Origin: Sphingobium sp.
GTDB lineage: Bacteria > Pseudomonadota > Alphaproteobacteria > Sphingomonadales > Sphingomonadaceae
Reading direction: 5' to 3'
Length of the DNA stretch: 64,000 bases
NCBI GenBank assembly: GCA_003248935.1
Contig: QFQF01000012.1
Coordinates: 1-64,000 of the forward strand
The notes below the pieces were generated by a model. The model was not told where the DNA came from. It worked only from the letters and a program-made list of their open reading frames with translations, and did not search any database. Positions 41,765 through 49,531 of the stretch are shown in pieces (within the stretch, counting starts at the first letter, position 1; each line of letters starts with the position of its first letter). A program made the translations under genes and the position numbers.

Positions 41765-43264
41765 GTGTTCGCCTCTCTCTCGAAGACGTTCCCGCGGGAC
41801 TTCACCGCGTCGATCGTCGTGTTCCTGGTGGCGATGCCGCTCTGTATGGGCATCGCGATCGCATCAGGGGTACCGCCCGAAAAAGGCCTGATCACAGGTA
41901 TCATCGGCGGCATCGTCGTCGGTATGCTCGCCGGATCGCCGCTGCAGGTCAGCGGTCCGGCGGCGGGCCTCGCGGTCATCGTCTTTGAAATCGTGCGCGA
42001 TCAGGGTCTGTCCGCTCTCGGGCCGATCCTGATCCTCGCGGGCGCAATCCAGGTCATCGCGGGCATCGCCCGCGTCGGCGGCTGGTTCCGCGCGATATCA
42101 CCGGCTGTCGTGCACGGCATGCTCGCGGGCATCGGCGTGCTGATCGTCGTGGGCCAGTTCCACGTGCTGTTCGACGACAAGCCGCTGCCGAGCGGCGTCG
42201 CCAACCTGCTGGCCATGCCGGGACAGTTCATGGGCCTGCACGACCAGTCGGCGCTCGCCGCCTTCCTGATCGGCCTTGCGTCGATCGGCGGCATGCTCGG
42301 CTGGGAGAAATTCCGTCCGGCGTCCATGCGCCTCATCCCCGGCGCGCTGGTCGGCGTTGTGCTGGCGACGCTGATCGCCTTCGTCATGCAGCTTGGCGTC
42401 GCCCGGGTCGTCGTACCCGAATCCATCGTCGCGGCCATCGCTCCGCCGGAGGCGGGCTTTACCGCGATGCTGATGAACCCGACGATCATCGCCACGGCGC
42501 TTGCCATCGCGTTCATCGCCAGCGCCGAAACGCTTCTCTCCGCGGCCGCGGTCGACCGGATGCATGACGGCGTACGGACCGACTACAACAAGGAACTGCG
42601 GGCTCAGGGCATCGGCAACCTGCTCTGCGGCGCGGCGGGCGCGATCCCGATGACCGGTGTCATCGTCCGCTCCTCCGCCAACGTCCAGGCGGGCGCAATG
42701 ACCCGCCTGTCGGCTATCCTGCACGGCATCTGGATCCTGGGCTTCGTCGCCCTGCTGCCCTGGCTGCTGCGCGAGATTCCCATGGCAGCGCTCGCCGGTA
42801 TCCTCGTCGTCACCGGCTACCGCCTCGTCAGCCTCGACCACGTCAAGCACATGTTCCATTATTATGGCATCCTGCCCGCCCTCGTCTGGGCCGGTACTTT
42901 GATCATGGTGGTGGCAACGGATCTGCTGACCGGCGTGCTTGTCGGCGTTGCACTGTCGATGATCGAAATGGTCCCGCATCTGAAGCGCCTGCGCCTGAAG
43001 GTCGAGGAGCGCGACGAGGGCGACGCACGGGAAATCGCGCTGGACGGCGCGGCGACCTTCATCGCCCTGCCCAGCCTCTCGGCGCGACTCGACGCCCAAC
43101 CCGCCGGCACCAAACTGCGCCTCAATGTCGAGCGTCTCGCGCATATCGACCATGGTTGCGCGGAGATGGTGAAGGAGTGGATCGAACGCCGCCGCCGTTC
43201 CGGCTCCGTCGTCGAACTGCGCGGCCAGCAGGACCGCCTGTCCCGCATCGTCGGCGGCGCCTGA
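41765..43264 (+). CDS. SulP family anion transporter with STAS domain
   Basis: 499 residues from GTG 41765. There are about 10-12 membrane helices with the SulP block PLCMGIAIASGVPPEKGLITGI and SGPAAGLAVIVFEIV, and a C-terminal STAS domain (about 415-499). SulP members carry sulfate, bicarbonate or dicarboxylates. Tight linkage to carbonic anhydrase argues for bicarbonate here, as in other CA-SulP pairs. The substrate is inferred from context. Confidence 0.92.
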   Translation: MFASLSKTFPRDFTASIVVFLVAMPLCMGIAIASGVPPEKGLITGIIGGIVVGMLAGSPLQVSGPAAGLAVIVFEIVRDQGLSALGPILILAGAIQVIAGIARVGGWFRAISPAVVHGMLAGIGVLIVVGQFHVLFDDKPLPSGVANLLAMPGQFMGLHDQSALAAFLIGLASIGGMLGWEKFRPASMRLIPGALVGVVLATLIAFVMQLGVARVVVPESIVAAIAPPEAGFTAMLMNPTIIATALAIAFIASAETLLSAAAVDRMHDGVRTDYNKELRAQGIGNLLCGAAGAIPMTGVIVRSSANVQAGAMTRLSAILHGIWILGFVALLPWLLREIPMAALAGILVVTGYRLVSLDHVKHMFHYYGILPALVWAGTLIMVVATDLLTGVLVGVALSMIEMVPHLKRLRLKVEERDEGDAREIALDGAATFIALPSLSARLDAQPAGTKLRLNVERLAHIDHGCAEMVKEWIERRRRSGSVVELRGQQDRLSRIVGGA

Positions 43265-43290
43265 CCCCCTTTCCCGTCCCCCGGGGAACG

Positions 43291-43318
43291 AATCGCCCGC
43301 GCGAAAGCGCGGGCGATT
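43291..43318 (+). terminator. Terminator hairpin with GAAA loop
   Basis: A 12-bp perfect stem, AATCGCCCGCGC (43291-43302) with 43307-43318, is closed by GAAA. The T-tract is short (TTTACGTT). It follows the CA-SulP operon. The rest of 43319-43593 carries only the porin promoter region. Confidence 0.8.
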
Positions 43319-43377
43319 TACGTTAGGGCAAAGTCGCGAGAGACATGATTGGCAATATCTGGATGGGATACAGACAC

Positions 43378-43410
43378 ATTTGTTACAATCGCGGAAATGG
43401 TTGAGACAAG
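43378..43410 (+). promoter_or_regulatory. TTTGTTACA...TGAGACAA element, copy 2, upstream of porin
   Basis: ATTTGTTACAATC (43378-43390) and GGTTGAGACAAG (43399-43410) repeat the words found at 38257-38277 with a longer spacer. It lies about 185-215 bp ahead of the TorF porin start. It is a candidate OmpR-type operator. Confidence 0.4.
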
Positions 43411-43593
43411 AACCGTGACCCATTGGGCACAGCCCCCTGCCCCCACATGCGGCAGTGCCACACAACGCTTCCGCAGCGCAGCATAACGTGAAACCCTTTC
43501 CCTGCTCGCTTCTATCCGCCGCCGTGCAGCCGAGACGGGGGAAGAGGCGGACGCAGGACGGAACATTTTTCTGAATCAAAAGGGGAAATGTTC

Positions 43594-44433
43594 ATGCGCT
43601 ATCTTCTGGCTTGCGCGGCCTTCACGATGCTGGCTTCCACACCGGCTCTTGCTCAGGAAGAACCATCGGGTCCGATCACCGTCGCGGGCAGCGTCGGTCT
43701 GGTCTCCGACTATCGTTTCCGTGGCGTCTCGCAGACCGACAAGGAAATGGCGATCCAGGGCGGCATCACCGTTACGCATGAAAGCGGCTTCTACGTCGGC
43801 ACCTGGGCCTCGAACCTGGCCGGTTGGGGTACGTTCGGCGGATCGAGCATGGAACTCGACCTCGTGGGCGGTTATGCCATGCCGATTGGCGGCGCGACCC
43901 TCGATGTCGGCGTCACCTGGTTCATGTATCCGGGCGGCTCGGACAAGACCGACTTCGCCGAACCCTATGTGAAGATCAGCGGCACGGTCGGTCCGGCAAA
44001 GCTGCTGGCTGGTGTCGCCTATGCACCCAAGCAGGAAGCCCTGGGCCGCTGGTACCTGAGCGCCGACTCCTATGCGACGGGCATCCCCGACGCGCCGGGT
44101 GACAAGGAAGACAATCTCTACATCTGGGGTGACGCCAGCACCGGCCTGCCGGGCACGCCGTTGACCCTGAAGGCCCACCTTGGCTATTCGGACGGCAACT
44201 CGGGCCTCGGCCCGAACGGCACCAGCGTCGCACCGACCGGCAGCTATCTCGACTGGATGCTCGGCGCCGATGTCGCCATACCCGGCACGCCGCTGACGCT
44301 CGGCGTTGCCTATGTCGACACCGACATCTCCAAGTCGGAGTCCGCCTATCTGAAGCCGAACTTCGCCTCGACGAAGAACGGTTCGGCGATCTCGTCGGCG
44401 CAGGTGGTGTTCTCGATCTCCGCCGCGTTCTGA
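43594..44433 (+). CDS. TorF family putative porin
   Basis: 279 residues. It has a signal peptide (MRYLLACAAFTMLASTPALAQ) followed by a beta-barrel with alternating pattern and the family opening TVAGSVGLVSDYRFRGVSQTD. The last residue is Phe, as expected for outer-membrane insertion. AGGGGA is seven bases before ATG 43594; ATG 43588 is too close to it. The solute is unknown; the porin is monocistronic. Confidence 0.92.
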   Translation: MRYLLACAAFTMLASTPALAQEEPSGPITVAGSVGLVSDYRFRGVSQTDKEMAIQGGITVTHESGFYVGTWASNLAGWGTFGGSSMELDLVGGYAMPIGGATLDVGVTWFMYPGGSDKTDFAEPYVKISGTVGPAKLLAGVAYAPKQEALGRWYLSADSYATGIPDAPGDKEDNLYIWGDASTGLPGTPLTLKAHLGYSDGNSGLGPNGTSVAPTGSYLDWMLGADVAIPGTPLTLGVAYVDTDISKSESAYLKPNFASTKNGSAISSAQVVFSISAAF

Positions 44434-44453
44434 CAAGACGTCCGTAACAGGGG

Positions 44454-44487
44454 ACGGATGCCGGTCACCTGACTGATCGGCATCCGT
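44454..44487 (+). terminator. Hairpin downstream of the porin
   Basis: ACGGATGCCG (44454-44463) pairs with CGGCATCCGT (44478-44487). There is no T-tract. A second GC-rich hairpin follows within 50 bp. It is probably the porin mRNA 3' end. Confidence 0.55.
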
Positions 44488-44567
44488 ATGGCACCGCCGG
44501 CCGGACGAGGGCTTTCCTTCGCCGTCCGGCGGTGCAACATATATGCGCCACCCCAAGGGAGACGCGC

Positions 44568-44842
44568 ATGGACAACCCGGTTCGCGACATGCCGAAAAGG
44601 CGCGCTACGAACTGGACGTGGACGGCACCACTGCCATCGCCGCCTATCGGCGGGACGGCGACAACATCGTCTTTACCCACACAGAGGTACCCTCCGCGCT
44701 GGAAGGGCGCGGGATCGCCAGCCGCCTCATTCGCGGCGCGCTCGCCGACGTTCGCACGCGTGGCCTGCGGATACGTCCGGTCTGTTCTTTCGTTGCAGCC
44801 TATGTGCAGCGCCATCCGGAGGAACAGGACCTGATCGCATGA
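44568..44842 (+). pseudogene. GNAT acetyltransferase gene with apparent frameshift
   Basis: ATG 44568 follows a good ribosome site (AAGGGAG) and encodes MDNPVRDMP, the usual start of this short one-domain GNAT family. The rest of the family sequence (EKARYELDVDGTTAIAAYRR, then HTEVPSALEGRGIASRLIRGAL and VAAYVQRHPEE) lies in the -1 frame and runs to a stop at 44842. The switch falls near CCGAAAAGG (A-run at 44595-44598). Reading only from ATG 44543 would keep one frame but has no ribosome site and loses the conserved N-terminus. It is either a real one-base loss or a sequencing error. Confidence 0.7.
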
Positions 44843-44892
44843 TCCGTTTGATACCCACCCGCCTCATCGCAAACACCACCGGGGGTTGATCC

Positions 44893-45366
44893 ATGCCCGC
44901 GCAAAGCGCTGGCATTCTGCTCTATCGACGCGAAGGGGCGGATATACGCGTGCTCCTCGTACGTCCCGGCGGACCGTTCTGGCGCGGACGCGGGACCGGA
45001 GCCTGGCAGATACCCAAAGGCGCAATCGAGCCGGGAGAAGATGCGCGGACCGCCGCCCTGCGCGAGGTGCATGAAGAACTGGGCGTATCGGTGACGGCTA
45101 TGCTGCTGCCGCTCGGCATGATCCGGCAGGCTGGCGGCAAACGCGTGGAGGCGTTCGCCGCCGATCAGGAGGTCGACGCCGCCGCCGCCGTCTCAAACCG
45201 GTTCGAGATGGAGTGGCCGCCGCGCAGCGGCCGCCGCCAGTCCTATCCGGAGGTGGAGGAGGCCCGCTGGTTCACGCTGGCGCAGGCGGCGGACGAAATA
45301 CTGCCCAGTCAGGCGCCGTTGCTCGAACGCCTGCGGACGGTGCTGGCGCCGCCTTCTGCCGATTAG
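44893..45366 (+). CDS. NUDIX hydrolase
   Basis: A 157-residue NUDIX protein; the box GAIEPGEDARTAALREVHEELGV fits Gx5Ex7REUxEExGU. The layout (SAGILLYRR at the N-terminus, then PGGPFWRGRGTGAWQIPKG) matches the ADP-ribose/diadenosine-polyphosphate pyrophosphatase-like subgroup that includes MutT-like bis-phosphate hydrolases. The substrate is open. Its stop overlaps the convergent thiolase gene by four bases. Confidence 0.93.
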   Translation: MPAQSAGILLYRREGADIRVLLVRPGGPFWRGRGTGAWQIPKGAIEPGEDARTAALREVHEELGVSVTAMLLPLGMIRQAGGKRVEAFAADQEVDAAAAVSNRFEMEWPPRSGRRQSYPEVEEARWFTLAQAADEILPSQAPLLERLRTVLAPPSAD

Positions 45367-46544
45367 ATCAGTTCGATCGCAACAGCGGTGGCTTCCCCGC
45401 CGCCGATGCAGAGCGCCGCAACGCCCCGCTTCAAGCCGCGCGCCTTCAGCGCCGCGATCAGTGTGGCGATGATGCGCGCGCCGCTCGCGCCGATCGGGTG
45501 GCCCAGAGCCGTCGCGCCACCGTTCACATTGACCTTCTCGTGCGGGATGGACAGGTCGCGCATGGCGATCATCGCCACGGCGGCGAACGCCTCGTTCACC
45601 TCGAACAGGTCGACGTCGTCGACGCTCCAGCCTGCCTTGTCCAGCGCCTTGCGGATCGCGGAGACCGGCGCGGTGGTGAACAATGCGGGCGCATGGGCAT
45701 GAGCAGCGGTGGCGACGATCCGCGCCTCCTGCCTCAGGCCCAACCGCTCGGCCACGTCGGCTCGCGTCATGACCAGCGCCGCCGCTCCGTCGGAAATCGA
45801 TGCGGAGGACGCGGCGGTGATCGCCCCATCCTTGGCGAACGCTGGCTTGAGCGTGGGGATCTTCTCCGGCTTCGCGTTGCCCGGCTGTTCGTCGGTGTCG
45901 ACCGCCACCTCGCCCGCTCGCGTCTTTACCGTTACCGGTGTGATTTCACCGGCAAAGGCGCCGCTGGCAATCGCGGCATTGGCGCGCGACAGGCTCTCGA
46001 TCGCATAGGCGTCCATCTCCGCCCGCGTGAACTGATAGTCGCGCGCGGTATCCTCGGCGAAGGAACCCATCGGCTTGCCACGATCATAGGCATCCTCCAG
46101 TCCGTCCATCATCATCGTATCGATGACGCGGTCATGGCCGATGCGGGCGCCTGAACGGTGCTTGGGCAATGCATAGGGTGCATTGGTCATGCTTTCCATG
46201 CCGCCCGCGATGACCACATCGACACTACCCGCCGCCAGCGCCTCCGCGGCCATGATCGCCGCCTGCATGCCGGACCCGCACATCTTGTTGACGGTGGTCG
46301 CCTGCACCGATTCGGGCAGGCCCGCGCCCAACGCCGCCTGCCGCGCAGGCGCCTGCCCCAAGGCTGCGGGGAGGACGCAGCCCATATAGATACGCTCGAC
46401 AGCATCGGGAGCAACGCCGGATCGCTCGACCGCCGCCTTCACCGCCACGGCACCCAGTTCCGTCGCCGACGTACCCGCCAGCGCGCCCTGAAAACCACCC
46501 ATCGGCGTGCGGGCGTAGGAGGAAATGATGACCGGTTCCGACAT
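45363..46544 (-). CDS. Acetyl-CoA C-acyltransferase (thiolase)
   Basis: A 393-residue thiolase. The acyl-accepting Cys89 is in NKMCGSG, His in GGATALGHPIGASG, and the second Cys379 in CIGGGEA. It condenses or cleaves acetoacetyl-CoA, feeding PHB or ketone-body/fatty-acid metabolism. GGAG ahead of ATG 46544 rules out the 31-residue longer frame. No phaB or fatty-acid gene is adjacent, so the pathway is unassigned. Confidence 0.94.
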   Translation of the reverse strand: MSEPVIISSYARTPMGGFQGALAGTSATELGAVAVKAAVERSGVAPDAVERIYMGCVLPAALGQAPARQAALGAGLPESVQATTVNKMCGSGMQAAIMAAEALAAGSVDVVIAGGMESMTNAPYALPKHRSGARIGHDRVIDTMMMDGLEDAYDRGKPMGSFAEDTARDYQFTRAEMDAYAIESLSRANAAIASGAFAGEITPVTVKTRAGEVAVDTDEQPGNAKPEKIPTLKPAFAKDGAITAASSASISDGAAALVMTRADVAERLGLRQEARIVATAAHAHAPALFTTAPVSAIRKALDKAGWSVDDVDLFEVNEAFAAVAMIAMRDLSIPHEKVNVNGGATALGHPIGASGARIIATLIAALKARGLKRGVAALCIGGGEATAVAIELI

Positions 46545-46584
46545 GAAGCTCTCCAGTTGCGGCGGGCACGGACGGCTGCCGACA

Positions 46585-46601
46585 ATGATGACAATCATCA
46601 T
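46585..46601. promoter_or_regulatory. Dyad ATGATG-ACAAT-CATCAT upstream of thiolase
   Basis: A perfect 6-bp inverted repeat about 40-57 bp ahead of the thiolase start. It is a possible operator for a regulator of the gene; nothing else supports it. Confidence 0.3.
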
Positions 46602-46690
46602 ATAAGAGAGCTTCTGCGGCTTGACCAGTGCCGCCACTGGACTTCGCGCGCCCGCGCTCTACGATGTGCCGGGGACTATCGGGGTATGAC

Positions 46691-48106
46691 ATGACGACGC
46701 GGGCGCAAGAGCCGGATTATCCTTGGGTTTTGCTCTCGCTTCTGGCTGGCTTCGCCTTTCTCTGGCCGGCCGTGATGAACGGCATGCCGTTCCTGTTCTA
46801 CGACACGCCGGGCTATCTGGGTGGTGCCAACGCGCTGGCCCACGGCCTGTGGGATGCCCCGCTCGACTGGACGGCGGCACCGGTGATGCTTGGCCGCTCG
46901 ATCTATTACGGCGCGTTCCTCTACATCAGCCTGCTGACCGGCAGCTTCTGGCCCGCGGCGATCGCGCAGGCGATGGTGTCGGGCTTCTGCGTCGTCACCT
47001 TCCTGCGTTATTTCCTGCCGATCCGCGCAACGGCGATCCTGGTGGGTGCTGCCATTCTGGGAGTCGCGCTGCTGACGCTCACCTCCCTGCCCTTCTTCTC
47101 CTCCTTCATGATGCCGGATCTGTTCAGCGGCCTCGCGCTGCTCAGCGCCACGGCGCTGCTGCTGTTCTGGCGGCAGGACCACTGGCACCGCAGGGCGTTC
47201 TGGATCGGCGTCACGGCCGCCGCCGCGCTGTTCCATCCGACCAACGTGCCGATCCTGTCGGCGGTCGTCGTCATGGGCCTGATCTTCTGCGCGCTGTTGC
47301 GCATGCCGCGTCCCTGGGCCGCGGCGGGCGTCGTGATGCTCGCCGCCTCGACCGGCATGGTCGGTGAGCTGATCTTCTCGGCAGGGGTCAACCATGCGCT
47401 CGGCCATCCGCCGATCCGCCCGCCCTTCGTCACCGCGCGCCTGACGGCCGACGGCCCCGGCACCCGCTATTTGAAGGAAACCTGCCCGGACAACGGCTTC
47501 CTGCTGTGCCGCTATGCCGCGCGCCTGCCGTTGCCGAGCGATCACTTCCTGTGGAGCAAGTCCTCCGTCGACGGCGTCTTCCGCTCCGCGCCGCCGGAAG
47601 AGCGGCGCCAGCTCGCGGCGGACGAGCCCCGCTTCGTGATCGCTACGCTGCGCCATCTGCCAGTGCAGACGGTCGGCGCGCTGTTCATCGGCGCCCGCAA
47701 GCAACTGACCCGCAACCGCCTCAACGAATTCAACTATGGCTGGATCGAGCGGCAGTTCTTCCACAACAACATGCCCGCCGCCGTCGTCGCCGACGTGGCG
47801 CAGACGCGCGCCTATCGCCTGGCCATGCCCACCCGCGACCTGTCGTGGCTGGGCCGCAACCTCGCGGCGATCGCCACCATCATCTGCCTGTGGGCGATGG
47901 TCGACCGTCGGATCGACCGGCGCCTGCGGCTGGCGGTCGCCATGATCCTGACCGGCGTGCTCGTGAACGCCTTCATCTGCGGTGGACTGTCGGGCGCGCA
48001 TGACCGCTATCAGGCGCGCGTCCTCTGGCTCCTGCCCTGGACCGCCTATCTCGCCATCGCGGCATGGGCGCTGCGGACCCGCTCGCCCGCAACGCCTCCT
48101 GCCTGA
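46691..48106 (+). CDS. Polytopic membrane protein, GT-C-like layout
   Basis: A 471-residue protein with about ten membrane helices. An acidic FYDTPGYLGGANALAHG follows the first helix, and a soluble region lies at about residues 255-370 between helices (GTRYLKETCPDNGFLLCRYAARLPLPSDHF). The Asp near the first loop and overall plan resemble GT-C glycosyltransferases, but no diagnostic motif is certain. ATG 46691 is chosen as the first Met after which the hydrophobic pattern begins. It is divergent from the thiolase. Confidence 0.7.
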   Translation: MTTRAQEPDYPWVLLSLLAGFAFLWPAVMNGMPFLFYDTPGYLGGANALAHGLWDAPLDWTAAPVMLGRSIYYGAFLYISLLTGSFWPAAIAQAMVSGFCVVTFLRYFLPIRATAILVGAAILGVALLTLTSLPFFSSFMMPDLFSGLALLSATALLLFWRQDHWHRRAFWIGVTAAAALFHPTNVPILSAVVVMGLIFCALLRMPRPWAAAGVVMLAASTGMVGELIFSAGVNHALGHPPIRPPFVTARLTADGPGTRYLKETCPDNGFLLCRYAARLPLPSDHFLWSKSSVDGVFRSAPPEERRQLAADEPRFVIATLRHLPVQTVGALFIGARKQLTRNRLNEFNYGWIERQFFHNNMPAAVVADVAQTRAYRLAMPTRDLSWLGRNLAAIATIICLWAMVDRRIDRRLRLAVAMILTGVLVNAFICGGLSGAHDRYQARVLWLLPWTAYLAIAAWALRTRSPATPPA

Positions 48107-48115
48107 GGCCCACTC

Positions 48116-48481
48116 CTACCAGGGGTAGGTAAGCCCGTAATAGTCGTAGACGCTGCGGCCATAATCACGGTCATAGGCCGGCCGCCGTTCGTCGGCATAG
48201 CGCGGCGCGTTGTCCAGCAGCGCCTTGTCGAGGTCGACGACATAGCCGCCCTTTGCGGTGTCATAGGTCAGCATCGACCAGGGCAGCGGATAATGATCCT
48301 TGCCCAGGCCCAGGAAGCCGCCGAACGACAGCACCGCATAGCGCGCCGTGCCCGACCTCTTGTCGACCATGAAGCTGGATACCGATCCCAGATGCTCGCC
48401 CTTCCGGTTGTAGACCGCGGTGCCCTCCACCCGGTCCGATGAAATCAGGTCGTGGGTCTCGTCGATTGCAATGTCGGTCAT
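48116..48481 (-). CDS. PRC-barrel domain protein
   Basis: A 121-residue protein with a PRC-barrel: LISSDRVEGTAVYNRKGEHLGSV, then SGTARYAVLSFGGFLGLG, PLPWSMLTYD. A Tyr/Arg-rich tail (RPAYDRDYGRSVYDYYGL) follows. PRC barrels occur in stress and RNA-processing proteins; the function here is unknown. GGAGAGGAA before ATG 48481 excludes a longer frame. It is divergent from OsmC by 160 bp. Confidence 0.88.
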   Translation of the reverse strand: MTDIAIDETHDLISSDRVEGTAVYNRKGEHLGSVSSFMVDKRSGTARYAVLSFGGFLGLGKDHYPLPWSMLTYDTAKGGYVVDLDKALLDNAPRYADERRPAYDRDYGRSVYDYYGLTYPW

Positions 48482-48641
48482 GGCCAGTTCCTCTCCAATC
48501 TGTTTCTTCCCATGTCCTTTCAACCGGGTTGCGCCGATCCCGTTCCCCTCGTTACGCTGGCGAATGGAATGAGCGGTTGTCGCCGCGCCGCTGCTGGCGC
48601 ATCGTCCGCTCTCTTCCCCGAGTCCCGAAGGAGGAACGCCC

Positions 48642-49073
48642 ATGAAATTGCATCGCAGCGGATCGGCAGCCTGGAGCGGCGGCCTGCAAGACGGTCGTGG
48701 CGCCATTTCCACGCAGAGCGGCGCGCTCAACGAATATCCCTATGGCTTCGCCGCCCGGTTCGAAGGGCAGCCGGGCACCAATCCGGAGGAACTGGTGGGC
48801 GCGGCGCATGCCGGCTGCTTCACCATGGCGCTTTCCCTGATTTTGGGTGAAGCTGGCTTCACCGCCGACAGCATGGACACCAGTGCCGTCGTTACCCTGG
48901 AGCAGGGCGAAAGCGGCTTCTCGATCACGGAAAGCCGCCTGACGCTGAAGGCGAAAATCCCGGGCATCGACGACGCCACGTTTCAGGAGCTCGCGGGCAA
49001 GGCCAAGGCGAATTGTCCGGTATCGAAGCTGCTGAAAGCGGAACTGAGCCTCGACGCGCAGCTCTTGTCATGA
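48642..49073 (+). CDS. osmC: OsmC family peroxiredoxin
   Basis: A 143-residue OsmC/Ohr-type thiol peroxidase. Peroxidatic Cys is in GAAHAGCFTMAL and resolving Cys in AKANCPVSKLLKA. It detoxifies organic hydroperoxides using dihydrolipoyl or thiol reductants. GGAGG precedes ATG 48642. Its stop overlaps the next gene, so it heads a three-gene operon with a DUF4126 protein and a flavin disulfide-reductase-like protein. Confidence 0.94.
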   Translation: MKLHRSGSAAWSGGLQDGRGAISTQSGALNEYPYGFAARFEGQPGTNPEELVGAAHAGCFTMALSLILGEAGFTADSMDTSAVVTLEQGESGFSITESRLTLKAKIPGIDDATFQELAGKAKANCPVSKLLKAELSLDAQLLS

Positions 49074-49531
49074 GCGTCTATCTGCTCGCCCTGCTGATCG
49101 GGGTGGTTGCGGGCCTGCGGGCAATGACGGCACCCGCCGCGATCAGCTGGGCCGCGCATCTGGGCTGGCTCGACCTCTCACAAAGCTGGCTGGCGTTTCT
49201 CGGCTATCGCTGGACGCCATGGGTGTTCACCGCGCTGGCGGCGATGGAACTGGTGACGGACCAGCTTCCCTCCACACCCAGCAGGAAAGTGCCGCAGCAA
49301 TTCGGCGCCCGCATCGTGATGGGTGCGCTGTGCGGCGCGGCCATCGGCACCTCAGTCGCCATGCCCTTGGTCGGCGGCATATTTGGTGTCGTCGGGGCGA
49401 TCATCGGCACGTTGGGCGGCGCTGCGGCAAGAGGCAGGGTCGCCAGCCTGTTCGGCCGCGACTGGCCTGCCGCCGTCATTGAGGATGCGGTGGCGATCGG
49501 CGGGGCGTGGGCAATCGTGTCAGCCCTGTGA
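49070..49531 (+). CDS. DUF4126 membrane protein
   Basis: A 153-residue protein with about four membrane segments and the family opening LIGVVAGLRAMTAPAAISWAAHLGW and MGALCGAAIG. The function of DUF4126 is unknown. ATG overlaps the osmC stop (ATGA) and its own stop overlaps the GTG of the flavoprotein, so all three are coupled. Confidence 0.85.
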   Translation: MSVYLLALLIGVVAGLRAMTAPAAISWAAHLGWLDLSQSWLAFLGYRWTPWVFTALAAMELVTDQLPSTPSRKVPQQFGARIVMGALCGAAIGTSVAMPLVGGIFGVVGAIIGTLGGAAARGRVASLFGRDWPAAVIEDAVAIGGAWAIVSAL

